Source of the DNA: Planctomycetota bacterium
Lineage (GTDB): Bacteria; Planctomycetota; Phycisphaerae; Phycisphaerales; Phycisphaeraceae
Direction of reading: 5' to 3'
Length of the DNA stretch: 64,000 bases
NCBI GenBank assembly: GCA_024279865.1
Contig: JAJRRC010000063.1
Location: forward strand, 1 to 64,000
Below, one piece after another: positions 8,227-16,878 of the stretch; the first letter of the stretch is position 1; the number at the start of each line of letters is the position of its first letter. A program made the translations under genes and the position numbers. The notes beneath the pieces are model-generated. The model was not told the origin of the DNA, made no database searches, and saw nothing but the letters and a program-made list of their open reading frames with translations.

Positions 8227-9867
8227 TTACTCCCAGCCTTTACCATTTTTGCGTGTACCGCATAGACTGACTTTGATGCCCATGGCCTCGGCCATGGCAG
8301 CTTTGGCGAGCATGGCTTCATCGGCTGACTTGGCATCCTTGGCGTAGACGCATTGGATGTGGTTGGCTTTGTGACGGGCCATCATTTGTTCACGGTCCAC
8401 GCCATAGGTCACTGCGTGCATGATGGGCCATTGCTCGGTGGTTTCTTCCCAGCGGCGTTGGGTTTCAGCCTTGGGCAGCTTCACCACCCCCGCGCGGCCG
8501 AGGTCCATACACAATTGACCACCAGCTTTGGAACCATCGATCCAAATACGCGACCAGATCATTTCGCCGACCTTGGCGATCCCTCGCAACGTAGAGCCAC
8601 CTAAGCGGAAGTACATCGCTGGTTGACGAAGGCCCTCGGAGCCTTTCCATCCGCCGATGTGATGGGCTGGCGGCGCGCTGCCTGAGATCAGAAAGACCCA
8701 GACGTAATCGTCGACGGTTCCTGACTGATCGACATCGCCCCATCGCAAATCGTGCAGGGTGTTCTCGACGGGTTGTCCCATGGCTTTGTGTACGCGATAG
8801 GTCATCAAACCATCAAGGCCCGCACATTCATCCACTTCGTTGAAATGGGGGATGGGTTGTCCTTTGTACAAAACACGTTTGCCGTCGCGGCTACGCACGG
8901 GGGGACGGTCTGCATTGTTCAGTGTACCTTCGACAAGGTCCGAGGCTGGGAGGAGATCTTTGAGTCCTTGTTGATATTGGATGCCGATGGTATGACAACC
9001 AAAGTCATCTGCAATACGGACTGCTGCGACATAGGTTTTACATTGAAGAAGCACTTGGGCTTTGGTGAGATCTTTTTTCTCATTGGTGCCTAGATGAAAG
9101 GTCATGCCTTTTTTGATGTACCAGTCGTAGACTTCTTTGGCTTCTTTATTGGAAACCTGCATGGCTTCGTAATAGAGAGCAGACTGGCTTAAGCGTTCTT
9201 TGAAGACGCCGGTGGCGTTGAGCAGATGATCGGGAATGATGGCATTGAACATACCCATGCAGCCTTCATCGAAGACGCCGAGGATGGCTTTGTTTTTTTG
9301 CAGGTCTGCTGCCAGTTGTTTGCCAAGTTTTTTACATTTGCCTGGGACAGCAACTTTGTTCCAAGACACCACATGTTTGGTGGCATGGGAGCATTTGCCG
9401 GTTTGGAGCCATTTTTCCAATCGGGAGAGGAAGTAGCGGTCGGTAAAGTCATCGGACCACAGGGTGCCATACTTCACGCCCGCTTTGGTGAGTGAGCCGT
9501 TAAGGTTGAGCATGCCGACAAGGCCAGGCCAGGTGCCTGACCAGTTGGCGACGGTGAGGATGGGTGCTTGGTGGGTCAATAGGCCGTGAAGAATATGGTG
9601 GGAGTATTGCCAGACAGCTTCGGCAATAATGATCGGCGTTTTGGGATCGATATTGGCAAAAACGTCCATGCCTTCTTTTTGTGAATTGATAAAGCCATGT
9701 TTTTGGTCTGGCTTGTAAGGATGGGCTCGTTTGAGTTTGTAGCCCAGTTTGCTGACAGCATCAGAAAGGGTTTGTTCCATTTCTTTTTGCGCTTCCCAGC
9801 AGTTTTGGTTTGCAGACAAACGCAGGTCGCCGTTGGCGAGAAGAAGAATTTCTTTGGAGGAGGCCAT
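8227..9867 (-). CDS. L-fucose/L-arabinose isomerase-like protein
   Basis: A 546-residue protein resembling the fucose isomerase superfamily (aldose-ketose isomerases with Mn-dependent active sites). The features I relied on are the [20 protein letters not shown] block near the middle, a following region with [15 protein letters not shown], and a late His in [10 protein letters not shown], where the family places a metal-binding His. The N-terminal third has the Rossmann-like pattern of FucI. Length is close to FucI (about 590). I cannot assign the sugar substrate; with sulfatases and a lyxose isomerase in the window, a role in deoxy-sugar or pentose use is plausible. It is a single gene with repeats at both ends. 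Confidence 0.65.
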   Translation of the reverse strand: MASSKEILLLANGDLRLSANQNCWEAQKEMEQTLSDAVSKLGYKLKRAHPYKPDQKHGFINSQKEGMDVFANIDPKTPIIIAEAVWQYSHHILHGLLTHQAPILTVANWSGTWPGLVGMLNLNGSLTKAGVKYGTLWSDDFTDRYFLSRLEKWLQTGKCSHATKHVVSWNKVAVPGKCKKLGKQLAADLQKNKAILGVFDEGCMGMFNAIIPDHLLNATGVFKERLSQSALYYEAMQVSNKEAKEVYDWYIKKGMTFHLGTNEKKDLTKAQVLLQCKTYVAAVRIADDFGCHTIGIQYQQGLKDLLPASDLVEGTLNNADRPPVRSRDGKRVLYKGQPIPHFNEVDECAGLDGLMTYRVHKAMGQPVENTLHDLRWGDVDQSGTVDDYVWVFLISGSAPPAHHIGGWKGSEGLRQPAMYFRLGGSTLRGIAKVGEMIWSRIWIDGSKAGGQLCMDLGRAGVVKLPKAETQRRWEETTEQWPIMHAVTYGVDREQMMARHKANHIQCVYAKDAKSADEAMLAKAAMAEAMGIKVSLCGTRKNGKGWE

Positions 9868-10269
9868 GATAAAAGTTCCTTAAAAGGGTTTGAGTAAGGC
9901 AAGGTAAGTAAGGGTTGTCGGGAATTAATTTTAAAAGATAGAGGGGAAAATCCGACTCTTCAGAAGACTTCAGAGTTCGGCGTTGTGATGATCGCACGCT
10001 AAACAAGATTCGTCTCAAGCGTTCTTAATCGTCAGTTCAGTTGAGGAAGATATGTCTCTTTGTTTTTTCTTACTGATAGCTGGCAACTGAGAGCTTCAAA
10101 AAAACAGCGTGCGCGTCTTTAGTGAGAGATGGGAGGGCTTGGGCGATTGGTGCGAATGAGACCTTTGTCCGAGGTGGTATCGCGGCCGAAGACGGTAAAG
10201 AAGCTGGATTCAGCGTGTGTCATAGAAGTTTTATCATACCGCGATCAGATCACAATGCAATGAAAAAAT
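9868..10269. other. Intergenic region of about 400 bases, repeat plus unassigned sequence
   Basis: The upstream side of the fucose-isomerase-like gene (9868-9943) could hold its promoter, but I see no clear boxes. 9944-10098 is a composite repeat copy. 10099-10269 has no recognisable gene; a plus-strand frame from 10122 runs antisense into the QueC-like gene and looks like a shadow. No tRNA fold found. Confidence 0.5.
9944..10098 (-). repeat. Composite intergenic repeat, copy 2 (reverse)
   Basis: Reverse-strand copy of the element at 2388 and 14348. Read on the minus strand it runs CTCTCAGTTGCCAGCTATCAG, TAAGAAAAAACAAAGAGACA, AACTGACGATTAAGAACGCT, GCGTGCGATCATCACAACG and the hairpin core CCGAACTCTGAAGTCTTC...AGTCGG. 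All five blocks are in the same order as in the other two copies, so this is one mobile or amplified unit rather than chance matches. Confidence 0.8.
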
Positions 10270-10887
10270 TCAGGTTGCGTCATGATCGACCACGCCTGCG
10301 GCCGCGAAAGCTCCACGTCGTCGAACACATTCCAGGCAGGTTTGGCAAGGCTTTTCGCCGTGAAGATTGCAGCTCCAGCCCAATTCCCATGGGACATGGA
10401 GTTGGCTCCCCATTTCAATGAGCTGTTCATCTGTCAAATCTACCAAAGGAGAGAAAATCTGTATTACAGTGTCTTGCTCAAGCTCTGCAATTTGCTGCGT
10501 TAAGATGATCTGCTCAAGATACCGAGCCTGCTGATCCGGATCTGCATCAAATTGCACTGGCACGGTGATCCGTTGGGCTTCCCATTGCACCCCTTGAGCC
10601 AAGGCCGCAAGCAACATCTGGGGTCGAGCCAGTGAAATGGGGGTTTGCTCCCCATGGGGTTTGGCATCAGGCTGCAAATATGCCAAATTGACTTCAATCA
10701 CGTGCTCAATTTTGAAATATCGAGCTTGTTGCTCAAAATGGTCCTTTCGCTTCGCGGCGTTGGGCGTGGGCAAAAGAAAGTGCATCAATGCAATGGCATC
10801 AGACGAAACCTCACTGGCCAACGATGCAAGGGCAATAAGGCTTCGCAAACCGCCACTATTGAGAACTAAATTTGTGATTTTAGGCAT
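10270..10887 (-). CDS. QueC-like PP-loop protein with altered ATP motif
   Basis: About 205 residues from the ATG at 10887; a longer frame from 10977 would collide with the divergent gene at 10976. The N-terminus has NSGGLRSL where QueC and other PP-loop ATP pyrophosphatases have SGG-x-DS, so the Asp is replaced by Arg. The C-terminus keeps the QueC zinc site: WSCNLHGEKPCQTCLECVRR, then AFAAAG. QueC makes 7-cyano-7-deazaguanine from CDG for queuosine or archaeosine. The changed ATP loop and weak middle make the exact reaction uncertain. No queD, queE or folE is in view. It is divergent from a class I glutamine amidotransferase 88 bases away. Confidence 0.65.
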   Translation of the reverse strand: MPKITNLVLNSGGLRSLIALASLASEVSSDAIALMHFLLPTPNAAKRKDHFEQQARYFKIEHVIEVNLAYLQPDAKPHGEQTPISLARPQMLLAALAQGVQWEAQRITVPVQFDADPDQQARYLEQIILTQQIAELEQDTVIQIFSPLVDLTDEQLIEMGSQLHVPWELGWSCNLHGEKPCQTCLECVRRRGAFAAAGVVDHDAT

Positions 10888-10975
10888 AGAATTGTTTATC
10901 GGCAGACAGACTCTAAATCGTTGAACACGCGGGCCGCCTTGACAGAATGGTGACCAAACGCCAGAATTTTTCACC

Positions 10976-11674
10976 ATGAGCTTATTAATACTACAACATG
11001 AGCCCGACGAAGGGCCCGCGGTTTTCGGTCAAATCCTCCAAGATCAAGGCTATCGCCTGCGTCACACCCCCCTCTACGACGGGGCTTGCGTACCTGACAG
11101 CCTTGATGAAGTCGACGGTCTGGTCATCGTCGGCGGCAATATGAACGTCACCGAAGTCGACCAACACCCATGGATGCAGCCTGAAATGGACTTGATCAAA
11201 AAAGCCCACGAAGCCAACATTCCCATCGTCGGCATCTGCCTCGGTGCCCAACTCATCGCCAAAGCCCTCGGCGGCAACGTCGGCCCGATGGAACAACCCG
11301 AACTTGGCTGGCATGATATTAAAATGGGCTTCCCAGGCACCATCGACCCCATCTATGTGGGATTGACCTGGGAAAGCACGCAGTTTCACCTTCATGGCCA
11401 AGAAATTACCGAATTACCCCCCGGAGCCACCCCACTGGCAGGTTCCAAAGGCTGTCGTACCCAAGCTTTTAAGGTTGGTTTGACGACTTATGGCTTTCAA
11501 TATCATTTTGAGTGGGACCAAGCCCAGTTGGAATACTTTAGCCGTGGCGATTTTGTCAAAAAGGCAGGCCTCGACGCCCAGCAGATCATCAGCCAAAATC
11601 CCACGCATTACCACAACTATCGCCGCCAAGGCAACCGGCTATGCCAAACCCTCGCCACGGTGTTATTTACCTAA
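10976..11674 (+). CDS. Class I glutamine amidotransferase (GMP-synthase-like domain)
   Basis: A 232-residue stand-alone GATase. The nucleophile elbow GICLGAQL holds the catalytic Cys, and FQYHFEWD near residue 175 supplies the His and Glu of the triad. The N-terminal GGNMNVTEVDQHPW block is typical of the YfeJ/GMP synthase-like subgroup, whose members act on small molecules or as free glutaminases. No synthetase partner is next to it; the closest gene is the divergent QueC-like protein, so a shared pathway is possible but unproven. An ATG at 10976 with normal N-terminal start (LLILQHEPDEGP) was chosen. Confidence 0.85.
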   Translation: MSLLILQHEPDEGPAVFGQILQDQGYRLRHTPLYDGACVPDSLDEVDGLVIVGGNMNVTEVDQHPWMQPEMDLIKKAHEANIPIVGICLGAQLIAKALGGNVGPMEQPELGWHDIKMGFPGTIDPIYVGLTWESTQFHLHGQEITELPPGATPLAGSKGCRTQAFKVGLTTYGFQYHFEWDQAQLEYFSRGDFVKKAGLDAQQIISQNPTHYHNYRRQGNRLCQTLATVLFT

Positions 11675-11751
11675 CCCCTTGACAAATTGGCCTCAGGCTG
11701 CTCAAGTGACCGCCCAAAAGAGTGTCAGGATTCCGGACCGATAGAGAGAAC

Positions 11752-14343
11752 ATGGCTAAAACAACCAAAAAAACAGCATCTTCAGCTAAAACACCTTCGG
11801 CCAAAGGCAAGCATCTTGTCATCGTCGAAAGTCCCACCAAAGCCAAGACTATTAATAAGTACCTTGGTCCAGAGTATTTGGTCCTCGCCAGCGTCGGTCA
11901 CGTCCGTGACTTGCCTAGCCGTTCTCCCAAGGGACAAAAACAACCCGTCCCAGGCGTGGACTTGGACAATAATTTCGCACCCACCTACGAAATCTTGCCA
12001 ACCAAAAAGAAAACCGTCGCCCAGCTCAAAAAAGCTGCCAAGGAAGCGGATGAAGTTTGGTTCGCGACTGACCTCGACCGCGAAGGGGAAGCGATTGCGT
12101 GGCATTTGGCTGAGGCACTCAAGGTGCCTATGGACAAGGCAAAACGCGTGGTTTTCAACGCCATCACCAAATCTGAAATCGCCAATGCTTTCTCCAATCC
12201 GCGAACCATTGATGTTAACCGCGTCAACGCCCAACAAGCCCGACGCATTCTCGACCGCATTGTGGGCTATCAGGTTTCCCCTCTGCTATGGAAAAAGGTT
12301 GCAGGCGGCCTCAGTGCCGGCCGCGTCCAATCCGTCGCGGTTCGACTGGTCTCTGAACGTGAAGCAGCCATCGACGCATTCATTCCCGAAGAATACTGGC
12401 GTATCGGCGGCATGTTTACCCTTGACCCAACGCAAGCGTCCACCCTTGCAGACCAATGGAACCAATGGCTCAGCGAAGCCCAAGAAGGCAAAATCCGCAC
12501 GATCAAAGAAAAAAACGCTTGGATCAGTGACCGTCAATGCCTCCAAGGTGAACTTGTCGAAGTTGCTGGCAAACCCTTTAAAACCGACAACCGCTCTGAA
12601 GCTCTGGCCATTGCCACCAAACTGGGCTTTGCCTTAGACGATACCAATGAATGGGAAGTCGCCAAGGCCAAAGGCGTTGATAAAATGCGAGTGGCCTATC
12701 AGGGACACATCGCAAATGCCCCGGATTATGCCATCAAGTCCGTGACCACCAAACGGACCACCCGCAAACCACCACCACCCTTTATCACCAGCACGCTTCA
12801 GCAGGCAGCGGCCAATCGCCTTGGATTCCCCCTCAAGCGAACCATGCGCGTGGCTCAACAGCTCTATGAAGGTATCGATATCCACGGCCGCGAAGGACAG
12901 ACCGGCCTCATTACCTACATGCGTACCGACTCCACGCACCTAGCACCTCAAGCCATCGACATGGCTCGAAACTACATCCAAAGTGAATGGGGCGATGACT
13001 ACCTTCCCGACAAGCCCAACTTTTACAGCAGTTCGAACAAACAGGCGCAGGAAGCTCATGAAGCCATCCGCCCCACCGATGTGCAAATCACGCCCAAACG
13101 CGTTCGCAAAGAACTCACCGAAGAACAATACAAACTCTACAAACTCATCTGGGAACGCTTCCTAGGCGGCCAATCCACCCCCGCCAAATGGGACGCTACC
13201 GCCGTCCTGATTGCGGACAACAAACACGATGCTGTTTTCAAAGCCACCGGGCGAACCCTTGTGTTTGAAGGCTTTTACAAAGCCACAGGCATCCCCAACA
13301 GTGGTGATGAAGCAATCCTTCCACCACTGACTGAAAACCAGCCCACCGGCCCGGTTCAGATTCAGCCGACCCAGCACTTTACCCCGCCGCCGCCTCGCTA
13401 CACTGAAGCATCGCTCCAGAAAAAGCTCGAAGAAGAAGGCATCGGCCGACCGTCCACCTACGCAGCGATCATTCAGACCATTCAAGATCGCAAATATGTC
13501 GAACAGGTGGCCCCCCGTGATCGACGGCTCATGGCCACCGATCTAGGACAAGTCGTCACCGCCAAGCTCATCGAAGGTTTCCCCCGCATCATGGACGTGG
13601 CTTATACCCGTCAAATGGAAGCGGAACTGGACAAGATTGAAGACGAACATCATGAGTGGACCTCGATGCTTCATGATTTCTATGGCCAATTCAAGAAAAA
13701 CTTGGAACAAGCCCACGAAACCATGACCCATGCCAAGGCAGAAATGACCCCCGCGCCGCACAAATGTGCTAAATGTGGTGCTGGGACGGTCTACCGCTTT
13801 GGAAAAAATGGCCGTTTCCTCTCCTGTGATACCTATCCAGAATGTAACTATGCTGCCCCCATCAACCGCGAAGGCGAACCGATGGAGCCGGAGCTGTCAG
13901 ACATCCTCTGCCCCTTTTGTGGCAAAGGCATGACCCGACGGGTGGGACGTTTTGGCCCGTTCTTGGGTTGTGTGGACTATCCCACCTGCAAAGGCATCGT
14001 CAACATTGATACTAAAAAAGGCGTGGTCAAGCTTCCCAAAGCTCCCCCACTCACCACTGACTTGCCTTGCCCCAAGTGTGATGAACCGTTGTACATGCGG
14101 GATTCAAAGCGAGGTTACTGGCTGAGCTGCTCAAAATTCCCCAAGTGTCGTGGTCGTCTCGCATGGTCCAAGGTCGAGGAAGACAAGCAAAAAACGCTCG
14201 AAAATGCCTGGGCCGCTCACCTCAAGGAAAACCCCATTCCTGAAATTCGCAACACGCAAAACGAAGTGCTTGGCGACGACTACATTCCACAGATCCAAGA
14301 AACTGAATCGAGCGACGAAAATCCAAATAACGACGCAGCATGA
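11752..14343 (+). CDS. topA: DNA topoisomerase I (type IA)
   Basis: Relaxes negatively supercoiled DNA through a 5-prime phosphotyrosine. From the ATG at 11752 (AGAGAGAAC upstream) the protein has 863 residues. The TOPRIM domain begins at about 18 (LVIVESPTKAKTI) and contains ATDLDREGEAIAWHL. The active-site block is TYMRTDSTHL with Y389 and R391. Three C-terminal C4 zinc ribbons begin near residues 672, 720 and 770. An alternative GTG start at 11722 would add ten residues without family support. The N-terminus has a Lys/Ser/Ala-rich tail before TOPRIM. The stop is followed directly by a composite repeat. Confidence 0.97.
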   Translation: MAKTTKKTASSAKTPSAKGKHLVIVESPTKAKTINKYLGPEYLVLASVGHVRDLPSRSPKGQKQPVPGVDLDNNFAPTYEILPTKKKTVAQLKKAAKEADEVWFATDLDREGEAIAWHLAEALKVPMDKAKRVVFNAITKSEIANAFSNPRTIDVNRVNAQQARRILDRIVGYQVSPLLWKKVAGGLSAGRVQSVAVRLVSEREAAIDAFIPEEYWRIGGMFTLDPTQASTLADQWNQWLSEAQEGKIRTIKEKNAWISDRQCLQGELVEVAGKPFKTDNRSEALAIATKLGFALDDTNEWEVAKAKGVDKMRVAYQGHIANAPDYAIKSVTTKRTTRKPPPPFITSTLQQAAANRLGFPLKRTMRVAQQLYEGIDIHGREGQTGLITYMRTDSTHLAPQAIDMARNYIQSEWGDDYLPDKPNFYSSSNKQAQEAHEAIRPTDVQITPKRVRKELTEEQYKLYKLIWERFLGGQSTPAKWDATAVLIADNKHDAVFKATGRTLVFEGFYKATGIPNSGDEAILPPLTENQPTGPVQIQPTQHFTPPPPRYTEASLQKKLEEEGIGRPSTYAAIIQTIQDRKYVEQVAPRDRRLMATDLGQVVTAKLIEGFPRIMDVAYTRQMEAELDKIEDEHHEWTSMLHDFYGQFKKNLEQAHETMTHAKAEMTPAPHKCAKCGAGTVYRFGKNGRFLSCDTYPECNYAAPINREGEPMEPELSDILCPFCGKGMTRRVGRFGPFLGCVDYPTCKGIVNIDTKKGVVKLPKAPPLTTDLPCPKCDEPLYMRDSKRGYWLSCSKFPKCRGRLAWSKVEEDKQKTLENAWAAHLKENPIPEIRNTQNEVLGDDYIPQIQETESSDENPNNDAA

Positions 14344-14347
14344 TTTT

Positions 14348-14501
14348 TCAGCTATCAGTTGTCAGCGATCAGTAAGAGAAAGACAAAAGAAACAGACATT
14401 CCTCCGCGAAACTGACGATCAAGCACGCTTAAGACAAACCTTGTGAGCGTGCGATCATCACAACGCCGAACTCTGAAGTCTTCTGAAGAGTTGGATTCCC
14501 C
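14348..14501 (+). repeat. Composite intergenic repeat, copy 3
   Basis: Begins with CAGCTATCAGTTGTCAGCG just after the topA stop, then AGTAAGAGAAAGACAAAAG, AACTGACGATCAAGCACGC, GTGAGCGTGCGATCATCAC and the hairpin core CCGAACTCTGAAGTCTTCTG...AGTTGG (14465-14494). TTGTGA/TCACAA in the fourth block can form a second stem. This is the clearest copy and would serve as query for the family. Confidence 0.8.
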
Positions 14502-14584
14502 TCTGTATTCTTCCTCTTTAATCCTTTTTCTTCTGCCCATCTCAATCGCTTACGTCTCTCAGACAGACACGATGACCTTAACGG

Positions 14585-15733
14585 TTACGAGCGTTTTCCC
14601 GTTTTTAAAAATCGAACGGTGGCCTTTTCGAGTAGTTCTGCAGCCCTTGCCATCGACTCTGCTGTGGAGATGGACAAGCCTTCTCCGATCACCCGATAGC
14701 CTGCGAGTCCTTCCCCCAACGCGCGAGAAACATTGCGTCCAACGCAGCCCACCAAAGCCACCGTCGGCACATCGTAGTCTGCTGCCCGGTTGGCCACACC
14801 CATACAGGCTTTGCCAGAGAGTGATTGGCCGTCAAGTTTGCCTTCGCCGGTGAGGCAAAGATCACAATTTTCGATACGGTCATTGAATCCAACCGCATCA
14901 AGGACCATCTCAATGCCCGGTTGAAGCGTTGCGCCCGCAAAGGTGAGTAGCCCCCAGGCAAGTCCCCCCGCAGCTCCTGCACCGCGTTGCCGAACGTTTT
15001 TTTTACCCATGAGTTCTGAGAGGTAGTTGAGTCCTTCGTCTAGGAGGGCGACTTGTGAGGCTGTGGCGCCTTTCTGTGGGCCGTAGATAGCTGATGCTCC
15101 GTTGAGTCCTATCAGCGGGTTAATCACGTCACAGGCGGCAATCACCTCTGTCCAGGCCAACCGAGGGTCCAGGGTCGCCAAATCAACGCGTTCGAGCATC
15201 GGCAACCGGCCGCCTGTCATCGGTTCGGTCACAGTTTCACCGGTGCGGTCGATAAATCGAGCACCCAAGGCTTGAGCCATCCCTGCCCCGCCGTCGGTGG
15301 TACTGCTACCGCCGAGGCCGAGGATCAAACGTTTGGCACCACAGGCCATGGCCTGACGCATTAGTTCCCCCACGCCGAAGGTCGTCGTGCCGGTGGGATC
15401 ACGCTGATCTTTGGGAACCAGTGCCAAGCCTGCCGCCTCGGCCATTTCAATCACGGCAGTCAGAGGTTCCGATAGGTTATTTTTGGTTTTACCCAGCAGG
15501 CCCCAGCGGGCTTTGACAGGTTTGCCCAGTGGACCAAGCACTTCGGTCACGCGGAGTTCGCCATGGGTCGCGGTTACCAGCGCCTCGACCGTCCCCTCGC
15601 CTCCGTCAGCAATGGGACACAGGTCCACAATCGCATCGGGTAATGCCGCTGCAATCCCGCGTGCCATGGCCTTGGCAGCCTCGACGGCCGTGAGCGATTC
15701 CTTGAAGCTATCAGGCGCGCAAAGAATCTTCAT
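14585..15733 (-). CDS. Glycerate 2-kinase (GarK/GlxK family)
   Basis: Phosphorylates D-glycerate with ATP, feeding glycolysis. The 382-residue protein opens with MKILCAPDSFKESLTA and contains CPIADGGEGTVEAL and the LILGLGGSSTTDGGAGMAQALGA segment, hallmarks of the class II glycerate kinases. The start at 15733 was chosen because it begins at the family N-terminus and overlaps the pyrF stop as TGATG; a longer frame from 15799 would lie inside pyrF. So glycerate kinase is translated right after pyrF. Whether it makes 2- or 3-phosphoglycerate is inferred from the family (2-phosphoglycerate). Confidence 0.93.
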   Translation of the reverse strand: MKILCAPDSFKESLTAVEAAKAMARGIAAALPDAIVDLCPIADGGEGTVEALVTATHGELRVTEVLGPLGKPVKARWGLLGKTKNNLSEPLTAVIEMAEAAGLALVPKDQRDPTGTTTFGVGELMRQAMACGAKRLILGLGGSSTTDGGAGMAQALGARFIDRTGETVTEPMTGGRLPMLERVDLATLDPRLAWTEVIAACDVINPLIGLNGASAIYGPQKGATASQVALLDEGLNYLSELMGKKNVRQRGAGAAGGLAWGLLTFAGATLQPGIEMVLDAVGFNDRIENCDLCLTGEGKLDGQSLSGKACMGVANRAADYDVPTVALVGCVGRNVSRALGEGLAGYRVIGEGLSISTAESMARAAELLEKATVRFLKTGKRS

Positions 15734-16617
15734 CAACCAAGCACCGTCGCAATCTGTTGGTTCAAGTCCAACGCGGCCGCGGCAACTGCTTGCGTCCAAT
15801 TTTCATCAGCAGGGTCAAACGGATAAAGCACCGAACGACTGGCTGTGATAATCGCACCGGTGCCATCAGCACAAAAACAAACTTTGACGTCATCGGCACT
15901 GCCGCCTTGAGCGCCAAAACCAGGGACCAGAAAAATTTGTTGAGGCATCATCGCCCGAAGCCTTGCCGCATCGGCGACCTTCGTGGCCCCCACCACCGAG
16001 CCAAGCAAACTCAAACCTCCCTCACCCAAATGAGATTCACCCAGCTTTGCCACCATGCCCGCCACCTGATCCACCACTTGCCCACCCTCAGCCAGTGCGA
16101 GTGCTTGAAGCTGATCGCCCCCCGGATTACTCGTACGAACCAGCACAAACAAGCCCTTGCCTTGGCTCGCAGCAACTTCAATAAACGGCTCAATGCTGTC
16201 GCCGCCAAGGTAGCTGTTAATCGTCAACGCATCAGGGCCAAGCAGTGTTTCACCATCGCCCAGATCAATATCCGACAGGCAACCTGCTGCATAGTGAGCC
16301 GCACTGATCCCGATGTCGCCACGCTTGGCATCAGCAATCACGATCAATCCCAACTGTTTGGCTTCATGAATCAGGCGATGGTAAGCCTCCACGCCACGCC
16401 AGTGATACCGTTCAAAACAAGCAGACTGAAATTTTACGCATGGCACATGTTCCGCCACCGCATGCAGCACCCCTTGGGTAAACTGCGTGATCCCATCCAC
16501 CGCATCCCCTTTTTGCAAAGACAACGGCAAACGCTCCAGCACCGGGTCAATCCCCACACAAACGGGCGAGCCTTTTTCCTTCACCGCTTCGAATAAACGA
16601 TCTGCGAAATGATCCAA
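15733..16617 (-). CDS. pyrF: Orotidine 5-phosphate decarboxylase, type 2
   Basis: Decarboxylates OMP to UMP, last step of de novo pyrimidine synthesis. The 294-residue protein is of the longer type 2 class: PVCVGIDPVLERLP near the N-terminus, VKFQSACFERY, the catalytic block IADAKRGDIG (D-x-K-x-x-D), DALTINSYLGGDS and FVLVRTSNPG. It is far from pyrRB on the opposite strand. The upstream flank (16618-16787) is occupied by an inverted-repeat element whose inner arm leads into AAAAGGAAC, which may supply the ribosome-binding site. Glycerate kinase follows with a one-base stop/start overlap. Confidence 0.96.
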   Translation of the reverse strand: MDHFADRLFEAVKEKGSPVCVGIDPVLERLPLSLQKGDAVDGITQFTQGVLHAVAEHVPCVKFQSACFERYHWRGVEAYHRLIHEAKQLGLIVIADAKRGDIGISAAHYAAGCLSDIDLGDGETLLGPDALTINSYLGGDSIEPFIEVAASQGKGLFVLVRTSNPGGDQLQALALAEGGQVVDQVAGMVAKLGESHLGEGGLSLLGSVVGATKVADAARLRAMMPQQIFLVPGFGAQGGSADDVKVCFCADGTGAIITASRSVLYPFDPADENWTQAVAAAALDLNQQIATVLG

Positions 16618-16635
16618 GTTTCAAGTTCCTTTTAA

Positions 16636-16787
16636 AGCTGTCAGTGATCAGCTATCAGCAGTCAGTAAGAAATAGGAGCAGAAAAGAGATGGAGAATTTG
16701 GAAAAAACGGGGAACCGGGGGAACCGGGGGAACCGTGTCCGATTCTCTTCTCTTACTGACAACTGATCGCTGACAACTGATCGCTTG
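16636..16787. repeat. Inverted-repeat element with heptamer arms (pyrF upstream)
   Basis: The left arm 16636-16670 (CAGTGATCAGCTATCAG..GTCAGTAAGA) and the right arm 16753-16787 (TCTTACTGACAACTGATCGC...) are imperfect inverted repeats of about 35 bases, roughly 80 percent alike. They flank about 80 bases that include a GAACCGGGG tandem (16711-16734). The same design occurs at 34741-34896. Such paired arms resemble a MITE or a large hairpin; no transposase is present. Confidence 0.7.
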
Positions 16788-16812
16788 AAAAACTTTCATC
16801 GCGGACATTCTC

Positions 16813-16874
16813 ATACCCGATGGGTATATGTTATCTTTTCTTGCTGATGGCTGATAGCTGATGGCTAATCGCTT
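16813..16874 (-). repeat. Short hairpin and single heptamer arm after the BtuC-like gene
   Basis: ATACCC-GAT-GGGTAT (16813-16827) is a perfect 6-bp hairpin. 16838-16874 is a heptamer arm which, read on the minus strand, follows the permease stop codon at 16879 within five bases (AAGCGATTAGCCATCAGC...). The hairpin might help end transcription, but it lacks a clear U-run. Confidence 0.5.
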
Positions 16875-16878
16875 GGAT

